This document shows positions 26,842 to 36,868 of a stretch of DNA of 58,506 bases, in pieces. The position numbers were made by a program, and so were the translations under genes. This stretch comes from Thaumasiovibrio sp043421945 (GTDB taxonomy: Bacteria; Pseudomonadota; Gammaproteobacteria; Enterobacterales; Vibrionaceae). The stretch's first letter is position 1; each line of letters starts with the position of its first letter. The notes beneath the pieces were generated by a model. The model was given only the letters and a program-made list of their open reading frames with translations. It had not been told where the DNA came from and made no database searches. Where the stretch lies: the NCBI GenBank assembly GCA_043421945.1, contig JBHOGO010000020.1, positions 1 to 58,506 of the forward strand, written 5' to 3'.

Positions 26842-27590
26842 GACTTAGAAAAAGTCATACGCTTCGATCGCTTTGAGATTGTTTAAAGTACCTTTTTGCC
26901 TGAGTCTGCGCTTGAAATTGTCAGTAAAAAACCTGAATGGAATACTCCCTTTGCAGCATATTTCCGCCGATATATTCACGCTAACGGTGATGACGGTCTA
27001 GAAGTTGCTGTCGACATCATGGAAAAGCTAAACGAAGAAAAAGCGCGTGATGATCACCGTACAAGCTTCCACCACTTAGCATACACAGATCCTGAAGACA
27101 TCCAACGTGCAACGGATCTTGGTGCTAACTTTTCGGTTAACCCATTCTACCTACACGTTTTAGGTGAACAATACGCAGAGTTCGGTGTTGGTATGGAGCG
27201 TGCGCAATATACAGCTCGTGGTCGTTCATTCCTAGACGCTGGTGGTAAACTATCGTTCCACTCAGACGCACCAATGGCATCAGGTCGTCCTCTTGCTCTA
27301 TCTTGGACTGCTGTAAACCGTACTGGTTTAACAGGTAAAGTACTCGACGAGTCAGAGAAGCTAACCATGGAAGAGTCAATGCGTGCTATCACCATTGAGC
27401 TGCATACGCTGCGCGTTTAGAAGATGAAATCGGCAGTATCGATGTGGGTAAAAAAGCGAACTTCGCAGTGCTAAACCAACACCCGTATGACGTTGAGAAA
27501 ACAGCACCAGAAACCATCAAAGATATCGAAGTACATGCGACCATCTTTAACGGTAATATCATTGAAGTAGAGAAAGTCTCTCAAGGTCTT
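26842..27590 (+). pseudogene. Decayed YtcJ-like amidohydrolase
   Basis: This is the C-terminal half of a metal-dependent amidohydrolase of the YtcJ/AepA type. Recognisable pieces are PEWNTPFAAYF, IHANGD (metal ligand region), RDDHRTSFHH, FHSDAPMASG and GKKANFAVL. At least three lesions are visible: the N-terminal half with the HxH site is missing; a TAA at 26884-26886 interrupts the frame between FEIV and STFLPES; and one base is lost near 27398, so the frame ends at TAG 27418 while homology continues in the next frame as AAYAARLEDEIGSIDVGKK. It should be non-functional. The intact relative would be about 550-600 residues. Confidence 0.88.
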
Positions 27591-27799
27591 GTTCTCAATC
27601 AAGAAGGCAGAACACACTCGCTATCCTATCTCGCTTCGATTCAATGCACGGCGGCGGTGATAGCTGTGAAGCAAGTAAGATATATTCTGAAATCCTAAGA
27701 GAGATGTAATCTCGATTTAGCTTGGAAACGACAATGCCATGATCCGTTGGGGTCATGGCATTATTTTTAGCATTAGATAAAAGTCTCGAGTAAACAACG

Positions 27800-28222
27800 A
27801 TGTTACTAAACAAATATCAAACTGCATTTCGCGTTCAACTATCACACTTAACACTTTGTATTATCTGGAATGCGGTTGGCGTTTATCAGGTTTCACAAGG
27901 ACAACAGTCTATTGGTCCTGTTGCTTCATTAGCAGCAATCTTTGTGATGGTTGTATTCTCGTTGGTCTTCTTTGGCCTCATAAACAAAGGGTTTGAACGC
28001 ACATATTTAGCCCTTTCTACCCTTCCGGCTTTGCTGGCTATCATGACGATTAAAGGCGCATTAACACAAGATCCAAGCCTATGGCCTGCCGAGTTCTGGC
28101 GCTATGCTGGCGCGGTGGTGAATACTGTCGGTGTGGTTGGTTTTGCGCTTATCGTGAAAGAATATTTAGCAAAAGATATTGGTGAGAAAGAGAGTACCCA
28201 GTCTCGTCAACGAGTTCGGTAA
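27800..28222 (+). CDS. Uncharacterised four-helix membrane protein
   Basis: I do not recognise this 140-residue protein. Four hydrophobic segments are visible (about 13-33, 41-63, 68-88 and 103-123), with a charged, polar C-terminal tail (KDIGEKESTQSRQRVR) that would lie on the cytoplasmic side by the positive-inside rule. There are no soluble domains or cysteine motifs. The ribosome binding site is poor (only GAGTAAACAACG upstream). It stands alone between the amidohydrolase remnant and tRNA-Leu. Confidence 0.65.
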   Translation: MLLNKYQTAFRVQLSHLTLCIIWNAVGVYQVSQGQQSIGPVASLAAIFVMVVFSLVFFGLINKGFERTYLALSTLPALLAIMTIKGALTQDPSLWPAEFWRYAGAVVNTVGVVGFALIVKEYLAKDIGEKESTQSRQRVR

Positions 28223-28272
28223 GTGAACAAAGGAGATAGACATACTGTTCTGCATGACTATCGTTCAGATAC

Positions 28273-28299
28273 AAAAAAGCCCCGACTTTCGTCAGGGCT
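28273..28299 (-). terminator. Terminator of tRNA-Leu
   Basis: Read on the minus strand, AGCCCTGAC and GTCGGGGCT pair around GAAA with a G-U-type mismatch, and six T's follow. It is directly downstream of the tRNA. In the plus direction it is less good. Confidence 0.75.
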
Positions 28300-28311
28300 T
28301 GTTTGTGAATT

Positions 28312-28396
28312 TGGTGCCCGAGGACGGACTTGAACCGTCACTCCCGAAGGAAACGGATTTTGAATCCGTCGTGTATACCAATTTCACCACTCGGGC
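28312..28396 (-). tRNA. tRNA-Leu(CAA)
   Basis: An 85-nt class II tRNA on the minus strand with encoded CCA. The acceptor stem pairs GCCCGAG with CTCGGGC. The anticodon stem ACGGA/TCCGT encloses TTCAAAA, giving anticodon CAA (reads UUG). A long variable arm and the GTTCAAG T-loop are present. Confidence 0.95.
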
Positions 28397-28408
28397 TTTG
28401 TGGGACTG

Positions 28409-28436
28409 ATTATACGTATCTGTTAATCGGTGGCAA
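28409..28436 (-). promoter_or_regulatory. Promoter of tRNA-Leu
   Basis: On the minus strand TTGCCA (28431-28436) and TATAAT (28409-28414) are 16 nt apart, 12 nt before the tRNA 5' end. Confidence 0.75.
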
Positions 28437-28523
28437 GCACCCATTGCAAAAAAAATGAAGCAAACGAACCGTTTGCATGATTAGTAGTCAGATTGATGGA
28501 TATTTGAAACCTTTTGACGCAAT

Positions 28524-28541
28524 CACTTGTATCAACAAGTG
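28524..28541. repeat. Inverted repeat upstream of RDD gene
   Basis: CACTTGT and ACAAGTG flank ATCA. It lies about 115 nt before the RDD-family start and could be an operator for an unknown regulator. Confidence 0.35.
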
Positions 28542-28654
28542 CCACACTTGAGTATCTCACTTCTTCTGATACCACAATATTACGAGTGTCATCACTATCG
28601 AGTAACCGTTGCTACTGGTACACTCAGTTTTTTATAAGCTTTAGGGATGATTAG

Positions 28655-29113
28655 GTGAAAGAAGCCAGTTTTTTAAGACGCATGGGGGCATGGCTCTATG
28701 ACGTCCTCATCGTATCTGCAGTGTTAATGCTCGCGGCGGGAGTTGCTATGCTCGTGATTGGTTTAGGGCTTGCCTTAGGCGTTATCGACCTCGCCGGCTA
28801 TATCGACACCAGTGACTACCTCAACCAAAACCCTATTGCTAAAGTCATCTACCCACTGTATCTAATGGGTATGGCCATGGCTTTTTACGCTTACTTCTGG
28901 TGCCGAGCAGGGCAAACTCTCGGCATGAGAGCTTGGCGCCTCCACCTCGTGAATGCTAAAGGGCAGCGCATCACTGTCGCACAGGCGATCGTTCGCATGG
29001 CAACATCAGCATTTGGACTCGGCAACCTTGTTGCTCTATTTGATCCTAAAAACCGTACTCTACAAGATCATATGGCAGGCACGAGCGTCCTTTTTGATCC
29101 CAAAGTGAAATAA
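28655..29113 (+). CDS. RDD family membrane protein
   Basis: A 152-residue inner-membrane protein of the RDD family. It has three predicted helices (about 14-45, 66-86 and a weaker third) and family signatures R-x-G-A-W-L-Y-D near the start and DPKNRTLQDHMAGTSVL at the end. Family function is mostly unknown; some members affect ion transport. The GTG start has only a weak upstream GATTAG. It lies next to lptG on the opposite strand, a placement I recall from other Vibrio genomes. Confidence 0.85.
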   Translation: MKEASFLRRMGAWLYDVLIVSAVLMLAAGVAMLVIGLGLALGVIDLAGYIDTSDYLNQNPIAKVIYPLYLMGMAMAFYAYFWCRAGQTLGMRAWRLHLVNAKGQRITVAQAIVRMATSAFGLGNLVALFDPKNRTLQDHMAGTSVLFDPKVK

Positions 29114-29238
29114 TTCACGCCTCATCAAAGTATTGTTCATCGGAATGAGTCGTTGATCACGTCGTTGTACTGGGAAGGTCTTGATTCTGATTAGCCGGAT
29201 TGTCGGGCTGTGCAAGAAACACAGCCCGTAGCGTATAG

Positions 29239-30309
29239 CTAAAGTTTTCGGCCCAATAAATACAGCGTGACCCCTAAAAAGATCACACTCGGCCCCAACG
29301 CCCCTATTGCAGGGTGAAGGCGGTAAACAATACTCATCGGCCCAAAGACCTCATTTGAGATATAGAAGCCAAAACCAAAGACTACCCCTGACAACACCCT
29401 CGCGCCCATGGTCACCGAACGTAACGGTCCAAAAACAAATGAGAGTGCCAATAACATCATCACGGCAATGGAAACTGGCTGCACTGCTTTGCGCCAAAAA
29501 GCGAGTTCATACCGAGAAGCATCTTGTTGAGATTCACGCAAATAGGTCACATATTCATAAACCCCAGACATAGACAGCTCTTCAGGTTTAACGGTCACTA
29601 CGGCTAACTTATCAGGCGTTAATGTGGTCTTCCAACGCAGCTGCTCAAAGACATCTTTGCTCCGAGACTCCCCTTGCATGTTAGTGATCGTTGCTTCACT
29701 CAGCAGCCACCCTCTGTCCGTATTAAAGTCAGCATCTTCGGCGAAAATGGTGGTTTTCAGATCATCATGATTATCATACTGCCAGATGTTCACTCCACGC
29801 AGGGTATCGTCTTCGTTCACTCGAGCAATATAGATAAAATCGTTACCGTCTTTTGCCCACACCGCATTCTGTACCGAGAGTATGTTGCCGCCAGAAATCG
29901 CGACGGCGCGAAGTTCACGAGCCATTTTTTGGGTAACCGGTGAGCCCCACTCACCCAGCGCCATCACAATCAACATCAATGGCACCGCAGTTTTCAAGAC
30001 CGACAAACCAATCTGAAGCTTAGAGACTCCAGCTGCCTGCATCACCGTCAGTTCAGAACTTGATGCTAACATTCCCAAGCCGATCAGCGCACCGAGCAGC
30101 ACCGCCATCGGGAAGAACATCTCAATGTCACGTGGGATACTTAACACCACATACCAAAGTGCAGTAAGAAGATCATAAGTCCCTCGCCCAACCCTTCTGA
30201 GTTGCTCGACATACTTAATAATCGCTGACAACCCCACCAGCATTGATAGGGTTAGCGCGGTCGTCGATACAATTGTACGACCGATATAGATATCTAAAAT
30301 CTTAAACAT
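29239..30309 (-). CDS. lptG: LPS export ABC transporter permease LptG
   Basis: LptG is one of the two permeases of the LptB2FG complex that extracts lipopolysaccharide from the inner membrane and pushes it along the Lpt bridge. The YjgP/YjgQ fold is clear: three N-terminal helices, a large periplasmic beta-jellyroll (about 130-260) and three C-terminal helices. The early ELTVMQAAGVSKLQI coupling region is conserved. The 356 residues match the family. Its start overlaps the end of lptF by 8 nt, so the two are translationally coupled. Confidence 0.95.
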   Translation of the reverse strand: MFKILDIYIGRTIVSTTALTLSMLVGLSAIIKYVEQLRRVGRGTYDLLTALWYVVLSIPRDIEMFFPMAVLLGALIGLGMLASSSELTVMQAAGVSKLQIGLSVLKTAVPLMLIVMALGEWGSPVTQKMARELRAVAISGGNILSVQNAVWAKDGNDFIYIARVNEDDTLRGVNIWQYDNHDDLKTTIFAEDADFNTDRGWLLSEATITNMQGESRSKDVFEQLRWKTTLTPDKLAVVTVKPEELSMSGVYEYVTYLRESQQDASRYELAFWRKAVQPVSIAVMMLLALSFVFGPLRSVTMGARVLSGVVFGFGFYISNEVFGPMSIVYRLHPAIGALGPSVIFLGVTLYLLGRKL

Positions 30310-31411
30310 TGGCGCTACGTCTCCGCCATTTATCCTTCAATTTACGCACAGCTAATGAGTCCATACTGTTTAATACGATGGCAACCAAGAGTATCCCTAA
30401 ATTAACGCCCCACAAACCAATATAGGCAGGCAACGCACCATCTTCGATCGCCGATTTAGCGGCACTAATTGAAAGAAAATAAGCTAAATAAAGCAAAACA
30501 GCGGGCATCAATTTCGCAAATCGCCCCTGTCGAGGGTTAACGGCGGACAGTGGCACCACCACCATCGTTAATAACGGAATGCAAAGAACCAAGGAGATTC
30601 GCCATTGAAGCTCTGCCTGTGCATACGTGTCATCGATCGTTGCAAGCTCAACGGTAGGGATAGCATCCCAATCACGACGCCTCTCACGGACCTCTCGTTG
30701 ACCAATCAAGACCTGATAACTATCAAACCCCGTCAAGGTATAATCAAGCCGTGTCGGTAAGCCTTCAATGCGTTCACCATTGAAAAGCTCTAGTACTTGT
30801 CGTCCATCAGCCAATTCAGAGATCGTTCCCGATTCAGCAGTCAGTACACTCGGACGAAGCCCACCCATCATTTGTGGCTGTGCAACAAAGACATTCTCAA
30901 GCTTTGTACCGCTTTGGGTAATATCATCAATAAAGACAACGGCGCGACCATCAGGAGATTGCTGGAACTGCCCTTTGATAAGGAGATCGAGCCCCGACTC
31001 TGCGGTTAATTGCTCTCGTAACTGAACTTCTTTTTCATTTGCCCATGGCGTGAGCCAGAAAGCATTGAATGCTGCAACGGAGCCTGTGACGATAGCGAGT
31101 AATAAGGCTGCTTGAATGAGAAATTTATTGCCAATTCCCGTCGCGTTCATGACGGTAATTTCACTTTCTGCATAGAGTCGCCCAAAGGTCAGCAAAATAC
31201 CGACATAGAGGCTTAAAGGCAGTAATAACAGACCCATTGACGGCATATAAAGTGTTATGAACGTCAAAATGAGGTTACTTGGAATAGAGCCATCAGTGGC
31301 CGATCCAAGCACATGAATAAACCGCTGGCTAAAAAAAACAAGAAACAGGATAAAAAGCACGGCTACTTGGCTCTTTATTGTCTCTCGCGTCAGATATCGA
31401 ACAATGATCAC
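30302..31411 (-). CDS. lptF: LPS export ABC transporter permease LptF
   Basis: LptF is the partner permease of LptG. It shows the same 3 + jellyroll + 3 layout over 369 residues. Typical motifs are SEITVMNATGIGN in the coupling region and a basic C-terminus (KLKDKWRRRS). It is transcribed divergently from pepA, with 191 nt between the start codons. This is the usual lptF/pepA arrangement in gammaproteobacteria. Confidence 0.95.
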   Translation of the reverse strand: MIIVRYLTRETIKSQVAVLFILFLVFFSQRFIHVLGSATDGSIPSNLILTFITLYMPSMGLLLLPLSLYVGILLTFGRLYAESEITVMNATGIGNKFLIQAALLLAIVTGSVAAFNAFWLTPWANEKEVQLREQLTAESGLDLLIKGQFQQSPDGRAVVFIDDITQSGTKLENVFVAQPQMMGGLRPSVLTAESGTISELADGRQVLELFNGERIEGLPTRLDYTLTGFDSYQVLIGQREVRERRRDWDAIPTVELATIDDTYAQAELQWRISLVLCIPLLTMVVVPLSAVNPRQGRFAKLMPAVLLYLAYFLSISAAKSAIEDGALPAYIGLWGVNLGILLVAIVLNSMDSLAVRKLKDKWRRRSANV

Positions 31412-31602
31412 TGCTATTCTGTCCTTCGAAAACTTGTTTTTTTGCTGGAATCGCTATAATTTCAGAATAAACCTGTTATTTTTTGATCTTTCAGCTAACT
31501 GTTTACCTGCTCAATAGAAACCTTCAACAGGTAGGTTCTAATCAATTTAGCACGGCATTATCTAACATTTAGCATCAATTGTCTTTAGATGTAGGAGTAC
31601 GC

Positions 31603-33111
31603 ATGGAGTTCAGTGTTAAAAGCGGCAGCCCGGAGAAGCAACGCAGCGCCTGTATCGTGGTCGGTGTCTTTGAACCGCGCCGCTTGTCACCCGTCGCTGA
31701 GCAGTTAGATAAAATCAGTGATGGTTATATCAGTGCTCTCTTAAGACGTGGCGATCTGGAAGGAAAAGCTGGTCAAATGCTTTTGCTACACCATGTACCA
31801 AACGTCCTTTCAGAACGTGTTTTGCTGGTTGGTTGTGGTAAAGAGCGCGAGCTTGATGAGCGCCAATTCAAACAAATTATTCAAAAAACGATTAGTACGC
31901 TAAACGACACGGGCTCAATGGAAGCGGTGTGTTTCTTAACAGAGCTACACGTTAAAGGCCGAGATACTTATTGGAAGGTTCGCCAAGCGGTTGAATCAAC
32001 AAACGAGTCTCTCTATACGTTTGACCAATTTAAGAGCAATAAACCAGAGCAGCGTCGCCCACTGCGTAAGCTCGTTTTCAATGTACCCACTCGTCGTGAG
32101 CTTCCACTTGGCGAAAAAGCCATTACACATGGTCTTGCTATTGCTTCTGGTGTCAAATCAGCCCGTGACCTAGGCAACATGCCACCTAACGTCGCTAATC
32201 CTGCTTACCTTGCCTCTCAAGCGCGCCGTCTTGCGGATGACTTTGATACCGTCTCCACGAAGATTATTGGCGAAGAAGAGATGAAAGAGCTAGGCATGCA
32301 CTCTTATCTGGCTGTCGGCAGAGGCTCTCAAAACGAGTCCATGATGTCGGTGATCGAATATAAGGGCGCAGCAGACAGCAACGAAAAGCCCATTGTACTT
32401 ATCGGCAAAGGTCTGACTTTCGATTCTGGTGGCATCTCGATTAAACCAGGTGCAGCCATGGATGAAATGAAATATGACATGTGTGGTGCTGCTGGCGTGT
32501 TCGGCGCAATGCGTTCACTCGCAGAGCTGAACTTGCCGATCAACGTAACAGCCTTGCTTGCTGGTTGTGAAAACATGCCCGGCGGCAATGCTTACCGTCC
32601 GGGTGATATTCTCACCACGATGTCGGGGCAAACCGTCGAAGTACTAAATACTGATGCGGAAGGACGCTTGGTACTTTGTGATGCACTCACTTACGCAGAA
32701 CGCTTTGAGCCTGAGTGTGTGATTGATGTGGCAACCCTAACCGGTGCATGTGTGATGGCATTAGGCCACCACTTTACCGGCATGATAGCCAACCACAACC
32801 CACTTGCTCACGAGCTCACCAACGCCTCTGAACAATCTGGAGATCGCGCTTGGCGCTTGCCAATGACCGATGAGTATCAAGAGCAACTCGAGAGCCCATT
32901 TGCTGACATGGCAAACCTTGGCTCGCCAGGTGCCGGTACGATTACGGCTGGCTGTTTCTTATCTCGCTTTGCCAAAAAATATCACTGGGCACACCTTGAT
33001 ATCGCCGGCACAGCTTGGAAGAGTGGCAAGAACAAAAGTGCAACTGGTCGCCCTGTCCCAATGCTGATTCAGTTTATGCTCAATCGTGCTGGGCTCGACA
33101 CTAGCGAGTAA
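31603..33111 (+). CDS. pepA: Leucyl aminopeptidase PepA
   Basis: PepA is an M17 two-metal hexameric aminopeptidase. In E. coli it also binds DNA, helping Xer recombination at cer and repressing carAB. The C-terminal catalytic domain holds KGLTFDSGGISIKP and the family signature NTDAEGRLVL, with all metal ligands in place. The ATG at 31603 has TAGGAG 5-6 nt upstream and gives 502 residues, as in E. coli; an earlier in-frame start would add 8 residues. A good terminator separates it from holC. Its possible role in pyrimidine control is notable because pyrBI lies in the same window. Confidence 0.96.
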   Translation: MEFSVKSGSPEKQRSACIVVGVFEPRRLSPVAEQLDKISDGYISALLRRGDLEGKAGQMLLLHHVPNVLSERVLLVGCGKERELDERQFKQIIQKTISTLNDTGSMEAVCFLTELHVKGRDTYWKVRQAVESTNESLYTFDQFKSNKPEQRRPLRKLVFNVPTRRELPLGEKAITHGLAIASGVKSARDLGNMPPNVANPAYLASQARRLADDFDTVSTKIIGEEEMKELGMHSYLAVGRGSQNESMMSVIEYKGAADSNEKPIVLIGKGLTFDSGGISIKPGAAMDEMKYDMCGAAGVFGAMRSLAELNLPINVTALLAGCENMPGGNAYRPGDILTTMSGQTVEVLNTDAEGRLVLCDALTYAERFEPECVIDVATLTGACVMALGHHFTGMIANHNPLAHELTNASEQSGDRAWRLPMTDEYQEQLESPFADMANLGSPGAGTITAGCFLSRFAKKYHWAHLDIAGTAWKSGKNKSATGRPVPMLIQFMLNRAGLDTSE

Positions 33112-33118
33112 TCACGAT

Positions 33119-33143
33119 AAAAAGGGCCTAACGGCCCTTTTTT
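33119..33143. terminator. Terminator between pepA and holC
   Basis: AAAAAGGGCC and GGCCCTTTTTT pair around TAAC. Confidence 0.85.
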
Positions 33144-33242
33144 GTTTTATAGACTCGTTAATTTTATAACCTCTTTATTTTGTAGATTTTGGTTAGTCAA
33201 AAACAGATAAGGACAACACAAGATACGCCTTGAGGAGACAAT

Positions 33243-33677
33243 ATGGCTCACGCAACTTTCTACTTGATGGACGAGCAGCAGCCGTTGTTAAAATTTGCGT
33301 GCGATTTGGCAGGTAATTTTCACCAACAAGGCCAACGGGTCTATATTCATACAGAACAAAAATCTGATGCAGAGCAGATCGATAATTTACTTTGGCAGCG
33401 CGACCCTGATGCCTTTGTTCCCCATAACCTACTCGGTGAAGGCCCTCGAGGAGGCTCACCAATAGAGATTGGTTGGGGCTACTTAAGACACAGTGGACAT
33501 CGCTCCATATTAATTAATCTGGCGAATAACGCTGCAAACTTTGCGGTCACCTTTGCACAAGTGGTAGACTTCGTCCCTTGCGATGAAAATCTCAAACAAC
33601 TTGCGCGTGAACGATATAAACAGTATCGACACGCCGGCATACAGTTACAAACACTGGCCGCAACACAAACATCCTGA
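33243..33677 (+). CDS. holC: DNA polymerase III chi subunit
   Basis: HolC bridges the clamp-loader and single-strand-binding protein in the replisome. The 144 residues begin MAHATFYLMDE, then contain VYIHTEQKSDAEQIDNLLWQRDPDAFVPHNLLGEG, the conserved core. The C-terminal RYKQYRHAGIQLQT is typical. It lies 34 nt upstream of valS, the classical pepA-holC-valS order. Confidence 0.93.
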   Translation: MAHATFYLMDEQQPLLKFACDLAGNFHQQGQRVYIHTEQKSDAEQIDNLLWQRDPDAFVPHNLLGEGPRGGSPIEIGWGYLRHSGHRSILINLANNAANFAVTFAQVVDFVPCDENLKQLARERYKQYRHAGIQLQTLAATQTS

Positions 33678-33711
33678 TCCCTGATTATCAAGCAGATCCA
33701 TTAAGAGCGCT

Positions 33712-36585
33712 ATGGAAAAGACATATAACCCACAATCAATTGAGCAGGCGCTATACCAGCGCTGGGAAGAGGCTGGATACTTTAAGCCTCACGGTGATAC
33801 CACGAAAGATGCCTACAGCATCATGATCCCACCACCGAACGTCACTGGTAGCCTTCACATGGGCCACGCCTTCCAAGATACGATCATGGATACACTGATC
33901 CGTGCTCAACGTATGAAAGGCAAAAATACCCTGTGGCAGGTCGGTACTGACCACGCAGGTATCGCTACTCAAATGGTCGTCGAGCGCAAAATTGCTGCTG
34001 AAGAAGGCAAGACCAAGCACGACTACGGCCGTGACGCTTTCATCGACAAAATCTGGGAATGGAAAGCGGAGTCTGGTGGCAACATCACTCAACAGCTTCG
34101 TCGCCTTGGTGCATCGGTTGATTGGGATCGTGAGCGCTTCACTATGGATGACGGCCTATCGGCTGCCACTCAAGAAGTGTTTGTTCGTCTCTATGAAGAA
34201 GATCTTATCTATCGTGGTAAGCGTCTTGTTAACTGGGATCCGAAACTGCACACTGCCATTTCTGATCTTGAAGTTGAGAACAAAGACAAAAAAGGTTTCA
34301 TGTGGCACTTCCGCTACCCGCTAGCGAACGGTGTTAAAACCGCTGATGGCAAAGACTACATTGTTGTTGCGACGACGCGTCCAGAAACCATGCTTGGTGA
34401 TACTGGCGTCGCGGTAAACCCTGAAGATCCACGTTACAAAGATCTTATCGGCAAAGAGATCCTGCTTCCTGTTGTAAACCGTCTTATCCCTATCGTAGGC
34501 GATGAGCACGCTGACATGGACAAAGGCACGGGTTGTGTGAAGATCACTCCTGCGCACGATTTCAATGACTATGAAGTAGGCAAGCGTCACAGCCTACCAA
34601 TGATCAACATCCTTACCTTCAATGCTGACATTCGTAATGCCGCTGAAGTGTTCACCACTAACGGTGAAGAGAGCGATGTATACTCAACTGAGCTTCCAGA
34701 AAAATACCAGGGTATGGAGCGTTTTGCTGCTCGTAAAGCTATCGTGGCAGAATTCGAAGAGCTTGGTCTTCTTGATGAGATCAAAGATCACGACTTAACT
34801 GTCCCTTACGGCGACCGTGGTGGCGTGGTTATCGAACCAATGCTGACTGACCAATGGTATGTGCGTACTGCACCTCTAGCAGAGCCAGCCGTTAAAGCGG
34901 TTGAAGATGGTCAGATTCAATTCGTACCTAAGCAGTATGAAAACATGTACTTCGCGTGGATGCGTGACGTACAAGACTGGTGTATCTCTCGTCAACTTTG
35001 GTGGGGCCACCGTATCCCTGCATGGTACGACAACGAAGGTAAAGTTTACGTCGGTCGTACTGAAGAAGAAGTGCGTGAAAAGAACAACCTAGCACCTGTT
35101 GTTGTACTGAAGCAAGACGACGACGTTCTCGATACTTGGTTCTCTTCTGCGCTTTGGACGTTCGGCACACAAGGCTGGCCTGAAGATACTGAAGCACTGA
35201 AAACCTTCCACCCATCAGAAGTACTGGTATCTGGTTTTGATATTATCTTCTTCTGGGTTGCACGTATGATCATGATGACCATGCACTTCGTCAAAGACGA
35301 AGATGGCAAGCCTCAAGTACCATTCAAAACCGTTTACATGACGGGTCTTATCCGTGATGAAAACGGCGATAAGATGTCGAAGTCAAAAGGTAACGTCCTT
35401 GACCCAATCGACATGATTGACGGCATCGGTCTTGAAGAGTTAGTAGAAAAGCGTTGTGGCAACATGATGCAACCAAAACTTGCTGCGAAGATCGAAAAGA
35501 ATACCCGTAAAACCTTTGAAGATGGTATTGAACCTTACGGTACTGATGCCCTGCGTTTCACCCTTGCTGCTATGGCTTCAACCGGCCGTGACATCAACTG
35601 GGACATGAAGCGCCTTGAAGGTTACCGTAACTTCTGTAACAAGCTATGGAACGCAAGCCGTTACGTACTAATGAACACAGAAGAGCACGATTGTGGCATG
35701 TCACTGTCTGCTGAAGACCGTGCAAACATGGAATTCTCTCTAGCCGATAAGTGGATTGAATCTCAGTTTGAAGTTGCTGCGAAAGAGTTTAACGCTCACC
35801 TAGACAACTACCGTCTAGACATGGCTGCAAACACGCTTTATGAGTTCATCTGGAACCAATTCTGTGATTGGTACCTAGAGCTAACGAAACCTGTTCTTTG
35901 GAAAGGCACTGAAGCGCAGCAGCAAGCGACGCGTTATACGCTTATCACGGTTCTAGAGAAGACACTACGTCTTGCTCACCCTGTTCTTCCTTACATCACT
36001 GAATCTATCTGGCAGAGCGTTAAGCCGCTAGTTGACGGTGTGGAAGGCGAGACAATTATGACGCAACCGCTTCCTCAGTTTAATGAAGATAACTTCAATG
36101 CTGAAATCGTTGATGACATCGAGTGGGTTAAGACTTTCATCACTGCTATCCGTAACCTACGTGCAGAGTACGACATCGCACCGAGCAAAGCGCTTGATGT
36201 GATGCTGAAAGCTGCCGATGCGAACGATGCAGCGCGCATTGAAGCTAACCGTACCGTACTACTTTCTCTTGCTAAGCTAGAAGGTATTAAAGTACTGACT
36301 GACGGTGAAGAGACACCAGCTTGTGCGACAGCACTCGTGGGTAAATCTGAACTGATGATCCCAATGGCTGGCCTGATCGATAAAGATGCAGAGCTAGGTC
36401 GCTTAGCGGGTGAAGTGAAGAAAACCCAAGGCGAAATCAAGCGTATCGAAGGTAAGCTAAACAACCAAGGCTTCGTTGCTAAGGCACCAGAAGCGGTTGT
36501 GGCTAAAGAGCGTGAGAAGCTAGAAGGCTACAAAGAAACATTGGTTAAGCTAGAAGAGCAGCAAGCAACAATCGCTGCGCTTTAA
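33712..36585 (+). CDS. valS: Valyl-tRNA synthetase
   Basis: This class I synthetase charges tRNA-Val and edits mischarged threonine. The HIGH-type motif HMGH is near residue 47, the editing CP1 domain (with ATTRPETMLGDTGVAV) spans about 185-450, and KMSKS is at 554-558. An anticodon-binding domain and a C-terminal coiled coil (about 885-957) complete it. The 957 residues are normal. Codon use is strongly biased to preferred codons, as expected of a highly expressed gene. It is followed by a strong terminator. Confidence 0.97.
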   Translation: MEKTYNPQSIEQALYQRWEEAGYFKPHGDTTKDAYSIMIPPPNVTGSLHMGHAFQDTIMDTLIRAQRMKGKNTLWQVGTDHAGIATQMVVERKIAAEEGKTKHDYGRDAFIDKIWEWKAESGGNITQQLRRLGASVDWDRERFTMDDGLSAATQEVFVRLYEEDLIYRGKRLVNWDPKLHTAISDLEVENKDKKGFMWHFRYPLANGVKTADGKDYIVVATTRPETMLGDTGVAVNPEDPRYKDLIGKEILLPVVNRLIPIVGDEHADMDKGTGCVKITPAHDFNDYEVGKRHSLPMINILTFNADIRNAAEVFTTNGEESDVYSTELPEKYQGMERFAARKAIVAEFEELGLLDEIKDHDLTVPYGDRGGVVIEPMLTDQWYVRTAPLAEPAVKAVEDGQIQFVPKQYENMYFAWMRDVQDWCISRQLWWGHRIPAWYDNEGKVYVGRTEEEVREKNNLAPVVVLKQDDDVLDTWFSSALWTFGTQGWPEDTEALKTFHPSEVLVSGFDIIFFWVARMIMMTMHFVKDEDGKPQVPFKTVYMTGLIRDENGDKMSKSKGNVLDPIDMIDGIGLEELVEKRCGNMMQPKLAAKIEKNTRKTFEDGIEPYGTDALRFTLAAMASTGRDINWDMKRLEGYRNFCNKLWNASRYVLMNTEEHDCGMSLSAEDRANMEFSLADKWIESQFEVAAKEFNAHLDNYRLDMAANTLYEFIWNQFCDWYLELTKPVLWKGTEAQQQATRYTLITVLEKTLRLAHPVLPYITESIWQSVKPLVDGVEGETIMTQPLPQFNEDNFNAEIVDDIEWVKTFITAIRNLRAEYDIAPSKALDVMLKAADANDAARIEANRTVLLSLAKLEGIKVLTDGEETPACATALVGKSELMIPMAGLIDKDAELGRLAGEVKKTQGEIKRIEGKLNNQGFVAKAPEAVVAKEREKLEGYKETLVKLEEQQATIAAL

Positions 36586-36676
36586 TCGCTTTCCAGCGTT
36601 GCTGGGCTAAAGTCGTCACAACTTTAAAGTGACTACGCCTACAACGCATTGGCACTAACGCATCGACACTAAAACT

Positions 36677-36708
36677 AAAACCGATACCTTTACAGGTATC
36701 GGTTTTTT
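36677..36708 (+). terminator. valS terminator
   Basis: AAAACCGATACC and GGTATCGGTTTT form a 12-bp stem with a 6-nt loop, followed by T's. Confidence 0.9.
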
Positions 36709-36868
36709 CTTGCCTGTCTATTTTGTTTTCGATTTACAACGCTCTTTTTCATGAAGCAGCCCCTCCCTATATCCTCAAGCTCTTTCGTCAAAAGATCGCC
36801 TCTTAAAAGCACTCCCTAATATGCATTAAACATCATTTTAAAAAAGGTTATTTTCCCACTTGACTAAA

